A stretch of 12,702 nt of DNA from JAQAZP01 sp032127265 (GTDB lineage: Bacteria; Acidobacteriota; JAQAZP01). Each line of letters starts with the position of its first letter. Positions within the stretch are counted from its first letter, which is position 1. A program made the translations under genes and the position numbers. Location of the stretch: the NCBI GenBank assembly GCA_032127265.1, contig JAQAZP010000218.1, positions 1 through 12,702 on the forward strand, given 5' to 3'. Of the stretch, positions 7,774-12,702 are shown piece by piece. Under the pieces are notes generated by a model. That model had not been told where the DNA came from. It made no database searches and worked only from the letters and a program-made list of their open reading frames with translations.

Positions 7774-8313
7774 CTACTTGCCCGCCGCCCCGAAAAGTGT
7801 CCGGTACTGATCTTCGCCCACATTTTCAGACCAGGCCCGGTAGCCCTTTTCCCGTGCCATGTCGATGAGCGGGGCGGGGAGAAAAGGGGTCAGCAGTTCG
7901 AAGAGCTCGCCTGGCGCCAACCCCGGCAGTTCCTTGAGCACCTGGGCCATGGGGTGTTCGCCCTGCTCGATCAGCGGCCGGGCATCGAGTGCGACCTTCA
8001 CCGCCCCGCTGCCGACCCAGCCGGGCGTACTTTCGCCCTGGCCCCCGTTTCCTTCCTCTTCCGCCGTCTCCTCCATGCCGGCCGCGGCCCGCAGCGTGTT
8101 GATCAGCCGGCCCAGCGGCACATCGCCCACCCGGGCCACCTGACGGAGGGTGGCCACCCGGCCCACCGTCTTGCGCAGCACCGGATTCTTCAGCTTCGCG
8201 TAAGCCGGCGAGAGGCCGTACAGCGTCTCTTCGAGCTCGGGCAGGGCCTCGAGCAGGGCGGCGAGACGGGTTTCGGGAGTAATTTCCGGCAGACCCTCGC
8301 GTTTCCCGCTCAT
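7774..8313 (-). CDS. DUF1858-DUF2249 protein (TusA-like C-terminal domain), cysteine-free
   Basis: This is a 179-residue soluble protein. Residues about 8-75 match the DUF1858 subtype with an ITPET..A.LLE..PELEETL start and the sequence KLKNPVLRKTV.RVATLRQVARV. After a Gly/Glu-rich linker, residues about 107-175 form a DUF2249 domain: LDARPLIEQGEHPM, then LKELPGLAPGELFELL and a final GY.AW...G..QYRTLF. DUF2249 has the TusA-like fold. The whole protein contains no cysteine, so neither the CxxC seen in other DUF1858 proteins nor the Cys-Pro of TusA is present. The ATG overlaps the stop codon of the upstream DUF438 gene (TGATG), with GGGGGG just upstream, so translation is coupled. An in-frame GTG at 8316 is a less likely start. 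The function is unknown; the context suggests a regulatory or redox-associated role with its partner. Confidence 0.85.
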   Translation of the reverse strand: MSGKREGLPEITPETRLAALLEALPELEETLYGLSPAYAKLKNPVLRKTVGRVATLRQVARVGDVPLGRLINTLRAAAGMEETAEEEGNGGQGESTPGWVGSGAVKVALDARPLIEQGEHPMAQVLKELPGLAPGELFELLTPFLPAPLIDMAREKGYRAWSENVGEDQYRTLFGAAGK

Positions 8314-9560
8314 CACTCACCCCCCTTGTCGCCGGCGTAGGAGAGAAGTCGCTGCTCCCCGTCCAGGGCCCGCTTCTCGGTGAGGTCCTGGCTCACTTCG
8401 AGAGTGCCGAGATACGTGCCATCGGCCCCGCGCATGGCAAAGTACTCGATGATGATGAACCGCCCGCCCAGCGTGATCCAGAACCGGCAGTGCTCCTCGC
8501 GTCCGGCGTGGAAATCGTCGAGGATCTTCTCCACCATGTGCACGCTGGACGGCGGATGGCAGTGCTGCACCTTCCGGCCAAGGATTGCCCGGCTGCGGCC
8601 GAAAATCCGTTCCCGGCCCTGAGTGAAGTAACGGACCGTGTCGTCCTGGTCCACGAATGTCATATCAAAGGGGATCGTGTTGAGCAGGGTGGTCAGTTCG
8701 GGAAGGGTGAAACTCCCGCTGGGCAGCTGGATTCGCCCGCCCTCCCCCACCTCAGCAACCGGCTCTTCGATTCCCTCCGGTTTCCAGGTCTCCTTGGGGT
8801 CATACAGACAGAACCCGATCTCCAGGCTCTGCTGGTCAATCTCATACCACTCCGCTTCGGTCAGTGTGTCGAGGGTCATGGGGAAGAGGATCTCCTCCTC
8901 CTTCATGATCATGCCCGAGACCGCCTCCATGGCGGGCCGGAAGAGCAGCTCCGCCGCCGCACGCGCCTCACCGGCGGTGAGGGACCCGCCCTGGGCCAGC
9001 GCCTCGTCAGCCGCCTTGAGCAGTTCCCTGGTTTCGTCGTGCTTACCCCACATCACCGTGGGCGGGCCGGTGATACCGTGCTTCTCGAGGAAAGGGAAGA
9101 GCAGGTGTTCCTTTCGCAGGTAATGCTTTTCCACGTCCATCAGGTTGTGGAACTTTCCGCGCAGCCCGGTGAGGAGATCGGCGGCAGGGGCATCCTCGGC
9201 CAGGGCGCCGAGCTCGTCGAGCAGCGCGCCGAGCTTGTCGATTTCCCAGCGCAGTGCCTTGTTCTCCTCGCGAAAGGTATCCACCGGGTGCCCGGGAGGC
9301 GCGGTGGCCGCTCCGCTTTGATCAATTGCACCTTCGAGGGCGGCGGTGTGGATGTCACAGAGTTTGAGCACTTCCTCCCGGGGCAGGCCCTCGTTGATCA
9401 GTTCCTGCTCCACCTCCACGACTTCATTGTATGGCACCTGGCCCATGATCCGGATCAGTTGTTTGCGGACCTCTTCGGGAGCCTCCCCCTTGTGCAGTTG
9501 GAGGATCATGTGTTTGAGCAGTTCCTTGCGTTTGGCCGCGTTGTTGATCAGTTCACTCAT
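8313..9560 (-). CDS. DUF438 / hemerythrin-like / PAS sensor protein
   Basis: This is a 415-residue protein with three domains. Residues about 8-75 are DUF438 (KRKELLKHMILQLHKGE..EEVRKQL through LPREEVLKLCDIHTAALEG). Residues about 90-240 are a hemerythrin HHE-like helical bundle with possible metal ligands in GHPVDTFREEN, EKHYLRKEHLLFPFLEKH, MWGKHDETR and MKEEEILFPM. Residues about 290-405 are a PAS domain with GRKVQHCHPPSSVHMVEKIL, FWI..GGRFIIIEYFA and YLGTLEV.QDLTE. This family occurs in anaerobes and is linked by its hemerythrin/PAS make-up to oxygen or nitric oxide sensing, but its role is not settled. The start is ATG 9560, because AGGGGGA lies eight bases upstream; a further upstream ATG at 9596 has no support. 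It is cotranscribed with the DUF1858-DUF2249 gene and divergent from bamA. Confidence 0.9.
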   Translation of the reverse strand: MSELINNAAKRKELLKHMILQLHKGEAPEEVRKQLIRIMGQVPYNEVVEVEQELINEGLPREEVLKLCDIHTAALEGAIDQSGAATAPPGHPVDTFREENKALRWEIDKLGALLDELGALAEDAPAADLLTGLRGKFHNLMDVEKHYLRKEHLLFPFLEKHGITGPPTVMWGKHDETRELLKAADEALAQGGSLTAGEARAAAELLFRPAMEAVSGMIMKEEEILFPMTLDTLTEAEWYEIDQQSLEIGFCLYDPKETWKPEGIEEPVAEVGEGGRIQLPSGSFTLPELTTLLNTIPFDMTFVDQDDTVRYFTQGRERIFGRSRAILGRKVQHCHPPSSVHMVEKILDDFHAGREEHCRFWITLGGRFIIIEYFAMRGADGTYLGTLEVSQDLTEKRALDGEQRLLSYAGDKGGE

Positions 9561-9603
9561 ATCGGGAGTCCCCCTTTGGATCCTATGTACCGCCACATTC
9601 TCA

Positions 9604-9617
9604 TTGATTTCAATCGT
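9604..9617. promoter_or_regulatory. FNR/CRP-family-like palindrome in the divergent control region
   Basis: TTGATTTCAATCGT matches the FNR consensus TTGAT-N4-ATCAA at eight of ten positions. Its centre is about 72 bp upstream of the predicted bamA transcription start, a spacing used by upstream activator sites. It lies right at the predicted start of the DUF438 transcript, where a bound protein would block it. A weaker relative, TTGACAAAAATCGG, lies at 9648-9661. This is inferred from motif match alone. Confidence 0.4.
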
Positions 9618-9625
9618 TCTGACAG

Positions 9626-9654
9626 TTTATCACGCATCGGTCGAGGTTTGACAA
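9626..9654 (-). promoter_or_regulatory. Predicted promoter for the DUF438-DUF1858/DUF2249 operon
   Basis: On the - strand TTGTCA (9654-9649, five of six consensus) is followed by a 17-base spacer and GATAAA (9631-9626, four of six). The predicted transcript starts near 9619, leaving a ~60-base leader. Its -35 box overlaps the -35 box of the bamA promoter on the other strand. Confidence 0.5.
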
Positions 9655-9676
9655 AAATCGGCGTTGAACGCATACT
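9648..9676 (+). promoter_or_regulatory. bamA: Predicted sigma70-type promoter for bamA
   Basis: A perfect -35 box TTGACA (9648-9653), a 17-base spacer and CATACT (9671-9676, four of six) are seen. Transcription would start near 9683, giving a leader of about 118 bases before the bamA ATG. I see no riboswitch or strong hairpin in the leader. Confidence 0.6.
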
Positions 9677-9800
9677 TTTCACTCGAAAGAGAAGCACGCC
9701 AATCCATAACGGCACGCACGTTTTTTGCTCCCTCATCCTTTTACAGCACCGGCTGGTGATCCGGTCTCCGGGCGGTGTGGATACCTTTGGAGGAACGCCG

Positions 9801-10934
9801 ATGACCCTCGAATGGCTCCCGCGGGACAACCAGATCAAGGACCACTCGCTCTTCGGATCCGAGCACTGGGGCACCGAAGCCCCCTGCACGATCTACGAGA
9901 AACGCCCGGTGCTGGACAAGGCCGGCAACCCGGTGGACGGGTTGTACACGGCCTGGGTGATCCTCAACAACCCGAAACAGTACAACTCCTACAACACCGA
10001 AATGGTCAAGGGTGTGATCGCCGGCTTCCAGGCCGCTTCGGGGGATCGCTCGGTGGTGGCCGTCATCTTCACCGCGGTGGGTGATCGCTCGTTCTGCACC
10101 GGCGGCAACACCAAGGAGTATGCCGAGTACTACAGCAAGCGTCCCAACGAGTACGGCGAGTACATGGACCTGTTCAACGGCATGGTGGACGCCATTCTGA
10201 ACTGCAAGAAGCCCACCATCTGCCGGGTCAACGGGATGCGGGTGGCCGGCGGACAGGAAATCGGCATGGCCTGCGACCTGGCCGTCTCCTCCGACCTGGC
10301 GATCTTCGGCCAGGCCGGCCCGAAGCACGGCTCGGCCCCGGACGGCGGTTCCACCGACTTCCTGCCCTGGATGCTCTCCATCGAGGACGCCATGTGGAAC
10401 TGCATCTCCTGCGAGATGTGGAGCTCGTACAAGATGAAGGTCAAGGGGCTGATCACCAAGGCAGTGCCGGTGCTCAAGGTTGACGGGAACTTCGTGCGCA
10501 ACCCGCTGGTGATCACCGACCGCTACATCGATGACGGCGAGATCGTTTACGGCGAGATGAAGCGCGGCGAGGAGGCGGCAGCGGCCAAAGAAATCCTGAA
10601 GAGCGGCGCCACCGATTTCGAACTGCTGGACAAGGAAGTGAACGGAATGGTCTGGCGCTTCACCAACCTCTTCCCCGGCTGTTTGATCAAGTCCATCGAC
10701 GGCATCCGGGCCAAAAAGAAATTCTTCTGGGACCAGAACAAGCTGCCCAACCGGCACTGGCTGGCGGCCAACATGTCCACCGAGGCCTTCCTCGGTTTCC
10801 ATGCCTTCAACACCAAGAAGATCACCGGCAAGGACACCATCGACTTCGTCAAGTATCGGCAGATGATCGCCGAAGGACGGCAGATCGACGACGAGGCCAT
10901 GGCCGAGGTGCTGGGCACGCCGATCGAGGAGTAG
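9801..10934 (+). CDS. bamA: 6-oxocyclohex-1-ene-1-carbonyl-CoA hydrolase (ring-opening, benzoyl-CoA pathway)
   Basis: This is a crotonase-superfamily enzyme that adds water to, and opens the ring of, 6-oxocyclohex-1-ene-1-carbonyl-CoA, giving 3-hydroxypimeloyl-CoA in anaerobic aromatic degradation. The length (377 residues) equals that of known BamA/Oah proteins. Family-specific blocks are all there: RDNQIKDHSLFGSEHWGTEA near the N terminus, FCTGGNTKEY (C99-G101-G102, oxyanion-hole loop), CRVNGMRVAGGQEIG (N144-G151), the IFGQAGPKHGSAP motif, the SIEDAMWNCISCEMWSSYKM stretch, and LFPGCLIKSIDGIR. These go well beyond a general enoyl-CoA hydratase. The start is ATG 9801, with GGAGG (9789-9793) seven bases upstream. 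The gene has its own promoter and terminator, and no benzoyl-CoA reductase, dienoyl-CoA hydratase or hydroxyacyl-CoA dehydrogenase gene lies beside it in this window. Substrate assignment rests on recalled family similarity. Confidence 0.93.
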   Translation: MTLEWLPRDNQIKDHSLFGSEHWGTEAPCTIYEKRPVLDKAGNPVDGLYTAWVILNNPKQYNSYNTEMVKGVIAGFQAASGDRSVVAVIFTAVGDRSFCTGGNTKEYAEYYSKRPNEYGEYMDLFNGMVDAILNCKKPTICRVNGMRVAGGQEIGMACDLAVSSDLAIFGQAGPKHGSAPDGGSTDFLPWMLSIEDAMWNCISCEMWSSYKMKVKGLITKAVPVLKVDGNFVRNPLVITDRYIDDGEIVYGEMKRGEEAAAAKEILKSGATDFELLDKEVNGMVWRFTNLFPGCLIKSIDGIRAKKKFFWDQNKLPNRHWLAANMSTEAFLGFHAFNTKKITGKDTIDFVKYRQMIAEGRQIDDEAMAEVLGTPIEE

Positions 10935-10942
10935 AATAAAAT

Positions 10943-10965
10943 GGGGATTTGTCCCCGATTTTTTT
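10943..10965. terminator. Bidirectional intrinsic terminator between bamA and the arginase/agmatinase gene
   Basis: The stem GGGGA (10943-10947) pairs with TCCCC (10952-10956) around the four-base loop TTTG, and seven T residues follow (10959-10965). Read from the other strand, the same stem is followed by ATTTTATT, so it can also end the arginase-family transcript. The arginase-family stop codon (10966-10964) sits inside the T-tract. Confidence 0.85.
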
Positions 10966-11580
10966 ATCCCAGCATCTTCCCCAGAATTTCCTTGAGCAGC
11001 TTGACTGCCGCCATGGCAGTGATGCCGGTGGGGTCCCGGCGGGGGTTCAGTTCCACCAGGTCAGCACCCAGCAGGGGCTGATCCAGCTGCTGAATGATCC
11101 GGATGACATCACGGGTTGAAAAGCCGCCCGGCTCGTGGTGTGAGACCCCGGGGGCAAAGGCCGGGTCGAGACAGTCCAGGTCGAGGCTGAGATAGACCGG
11201 CCCGTCGAATGACGGTGTCCAGCCAGGTTCCCAGTGCCGCATCTCCAGCACCTCCACGCCGTAGCGTGCGGCCCGTTCCCGGTCCACCGGCCGGAGGGTG
11301 CGGAGGCCGGCCTGGACCAGCCGTCCCACAAGCCCCTCCTCCAGGGCCCGCAGCATGGGGCAGGCATGGGAGTAATGGTTGCCCTCCAGTTCGTCATACA
11401 TGTCGGCGTGGGCATCGAGGTGCAGAACGTTGAGGCATGGAAAGTGCCTGGCATGAGCCCGAAGCAGCGGGAGGGTCACCGAGTGGTCGCCGCCAAGGGC
11501 CACCACCCGGGCTCCGCTTTCGAGAATGTTCGCCGCGGCTTCCTCGATCAGGATAAAGGGTTCGTCGCTCTGCTCCAGGT
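10964..11580 (-). CDS. Arginase/agmatinase family (ureohydrolase), C-terminal two thirds only
   Basis: About 205 residues are recognisable. All six manganese ligands are visible: His in GGDHS (11494-11480), Asp-His-Asp in DAHAD (11416-11402), and the two Asp of DLDCLD (11182-11165). The blocks EGNHYSHACPM, CLDPAFAPGVSHHEPGG and GADLVELNPRRDPTGITAM resemble the plant-arginase-like branch, whose members may use arginine or agmatine; the substrate is undecided. Homology starts near SDEPFILIEEAA (about 11577). The expected ~100 N-terminal residues, including the usual D-x-GD segment, are absent. The frame stays open to 12652, but that extension is antisense to malQ and not protein-like. Glycine codons (mostly GGC) match bamA, so this fragment belongs to the main genome. 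It is a cut gene. Confidence 0.85.
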
Positions 11581-11698
11581 CGAGGAGGCGATGGCCTTCG
11601 TGCAGGCCTCCGTGGGCCGGGCGCTGCCCTACACCCTGGTGGCCTGCACCACGCCCGGTGACCGCGACCTGCAAATCGATCTCATGGACCCCTCGGTG
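11581..11698 (+). other. Junction segment: unrecognised coding-like fragment between two truncated genes
   Basis: This ~120-bp stretch fits neither neighbour. On the + strand, in the same frame as malQ, it reads EEAMAFVQASVGRALPYTLV, then ACTTPGDRDLQIDLMDPSV. Third codon positions are about 88 percent G or C over the central part, so it looks coding in this frame. It does not resemble the expected MalQ sequence (L-D-L-P-x-G-V-H...W...GAPPD) before the DDFF motif. I do not recognise the protein. It may be a third piece joined in, or part of the sequence to the right. Confidence 0.5.
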
Positions 11699-12598
11699 CC
11701 CGACGACTTTTTCACCCGGGGGCAGGATTGGGGATTCCCTCCTATGCATCCGGCGAGAAACCGCGAGGACGGATATCAATACTACCGGGCGTGCCTGCGC
11801 CACCAGCTTCGCCACGCGGGGATCCTGCGAATAGACCACGTGATGGGGCTGCACCGCTTCTTCTTCGTCCCGAGAGGAATGACCGCACAGGAAGGGACCT
11901 ACGTCCGGTACCCGGCGGAGGAACTCTACGCTGTCCTCTCCCTCGAGTCGCATCGGCACGGTGTCCGGATCGTCGGGGAGGACCTGGGGACGGTTCCGCC
12001 CTACGTGCGGCCGGCGATGGCGAGACACGGCCTGTCGAGGATGTCCGTCGTCCAGTTCGGGCTTTCCCCGGACCCCGTGAGGGGCCTCAAGCCGGTTCCG
12101 GCGGAATCCCTGGGGTGCCTGAACACCCACGACATGCCCACATTCGCTGCCTTCTGGGCCGGTCTGGACATCGACGACCGGGTCGCGCTCGGACTGCTGG
12201 ACGAAAAGGGGAGCCGGGAGGAAAGCAAAATGCGCTCCCGGGTAAAGGGGGCCCTCGTGGCTTTCCTTCGGCGGCAGGGATGGCTGAAAGGTTCCGGATC
12301 GGGGGCGGAAGAGGTCCTCGCAGCCTGTCTTTCGTTCCTTGCGGGGAGCGGGGCCGGCGTCGTCATCGTCAATCTCGAGGACCTGTACCTGGAGACGAAC
12401 CCCCAGAACGTGCCGGGGACCTCGAAGGAGCGGCCGAACTGGCTCCGGAAGGCCCGCCACGGGTTCGAGGAGATCCGCGAGATGGGCCAGGTGATCCGCA
12501 TCCTCCGGGAAGTGGACCGTCTCCGGAAAGGGAAGAAGACCGGCCCGGCGTGCAACGCGGTACAGGAACGCAAGCCGACCAGGGAGGAGGTAGGATAG
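11699..12598 (+). CDS. malQ: 4-alpha-glucanotransferase (GH77), catalytic and C-terminal part
   Basis: Amylomaltase transfers alpha-1,4-glucan chains in glycogen or maltodextrin metabolism. About 299 residues remain, from DDFFTRGQDWGFPP onward. All three catalytic acids are present: the nucleophile Asp in LRIDHVMG (codon 11834-11836), the acid/base Glu in VGEDLGTVPP (11978-11980), and the stabilising Asp in NTHDMP (12131-12133). The C terminus LEDLYLETNPQNVPGTS.ERPNW is standard. The N-terminal part, normally several hundred residues, is missing because the gene is interrupted near 11.7 kb. Glycine codons are GGG in 16 of 31 and arginine uses AGA/AGG six times, unlike bamA (GGG 5 of 34, no AGA/AGG). 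The next gene begins four bases after the stop, so this is the tail of a glycogen-metabolism operon probably from another genome. Confidence 0.9.
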   Translation, partial: PDDFFTRGQDWGFPPMHPARNREDGYQYYRACLRHQLRHAGILRIDHVMGLHRFFFVPRGMTAQEGTYVRYPAEELYAVLSLESHRHGVRIVGEDLGTVPPYVRPAMARHGLSRMSVVQFGLSPDPVRGLKPVPAESLGCLNTHDMPTFAAFWAGLDIDDRVALGLLDEKGSREESKMRSRVKGALVAFLRRQGWLKGSGSGAEEVLAACLSFLAGSGAGVVIVNLEDLYLETNPQNVPGTSKERPNWLRKARHGFEEIREMGQVIRILREVDRLRKGKKTGPACNAVQERKPTREEVG

Positions 12599-12602
12599 CC
12601 CC

Positions 12603-12702
12603 ATGCGATACGACGTGTCCCTTTTGAACGACCAGGACCTGTACCTTTTCAACGAGGGGAGCCACTACCGGCTGTACGAAAAACTGGGATCCCATTTCAT
12701 GA
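12603..12702 (+). CDS. glgB: 1,4-alpha-glucan branching enzyme (GlgB-like), N-terminal start only
   Basis: Only the first 33 residues are in the window. The block DQDLYLFNEGSHYRLYEKLG is typical of the N terminus of GlgB-type branching enzymes (GH13) of the short form. Start at ATG 12603, with AGGGAGGAGG about 12 bases upstream inside the malQ end. It lies four bases after the malQ stop, a tight operon spacing that fits glycogen synthesis or remodelling. The rest of the gene is off the right edge, and other GH13 enzymes with this N-terminal block cannot be excluded. Confidence 0.7.
   Translation, partial: MRYDVSLLNDQDLYLFNEGSHYRLYEKLGSHFM

Noticed and set aside
8490..9800. An N-terminal extension of bamA reaching back through the DUF438 gene
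   Set aside because: The long open frame continues upstream of 9801 only by chance. Family length (377), the strong GGAGG site and the promoter at 9648-9676 all fix the start at 9801.
11234..11580. + strand frame upstream of malQ as its natural N terminus
   Set aside because: This part is antisense to the well-conserved arginase/agmatinase motifs and shows no GH77 similarity.
10964..12652. A single 562-residue - strand ureohydrolase with a long N-terminal extension
   Set aside because: Upstream of about 11577 the frame is simply the antisense of malQ, which has intact catalytic motifs on the + strand; the antisense residues resemble no ureohydrolase N terminus.

Overview
The window looks like a high-GC, diderm (Gram-negative) bacterium with an anaerobic or facultative lifestyle. 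The diderm call rests on an ArnT-like lipid glycosyltransferase and a lipid A biosynthesis N-terminal domain protein. The anaerobic call rests on a BamA-type ring-opening hydrolase of the benzoyl-CoA pathway and a DUF438/hemerythrin/PAS protein. I cannot name the taxon. No RNA genes, insertion sequences, CRISPR arrays or phage genes were seen.

Left part (1-2275): the 3' end of a PepSY-like acidic protein, then an ArnT-like glycosyltransferase on the + strand. A small standalone LAB_N membrane protein converges on it from the - strand. Middle (2432-7593), all on the - strand: a large secreted protein comes first. It has a signal peptide, a transglutaminase-like Cys-His-Asp domain, an Ig/carboxypeptidase-regulatory-like domain and a C-terminal FG-GAP propeller. 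It is followed 35 bp later by a membrane-anchored GAF-SpoIIE (RsbU-like) phosphatase. Next (7774-9560), also on the - strand: a translationally coupled pair, DUF438-hemerythrin-PAS followed by DUF1858-DUF2249, probably a redox or nitric-oxide related module.

A 240-bp divergent region (9561-9800) separates that pair from bamA (+ strand). It carries two back-to-back sigma70-like promoters with overlapping -35 boxes and an FNR-like half-conserved palindrome. BamA is monocistronic and ends at a clear bidirectional intrinsic terminator, shared with an arginase/agmatinase-family gene on the - strand.

The right end is abnormal. The arginase/agmatinase gene loses its N-terminal part at about 11.58 kb. 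About 120 bp later the catalytic and C-terminal part of a 4-alpha-glucanotransferase (malQ) begins on the + strand, itself without its N-terminal half, followed by the start of a glgB-like branching enzyme. Codon use changes sharply across this point (GGG-rich glycine and AGA/AGG arginine in malQ; GGC and no AGA/AGG in bamA). The last ~1.1 kb therefore probably comes from another genome, either by chimeric assembly or by a rearrangement. I did not find a clearly new multi-gene system. The most interesting items are the orphan bamA with its divergent control region, the secreted transglutaminase-propeller protein, and the junction.
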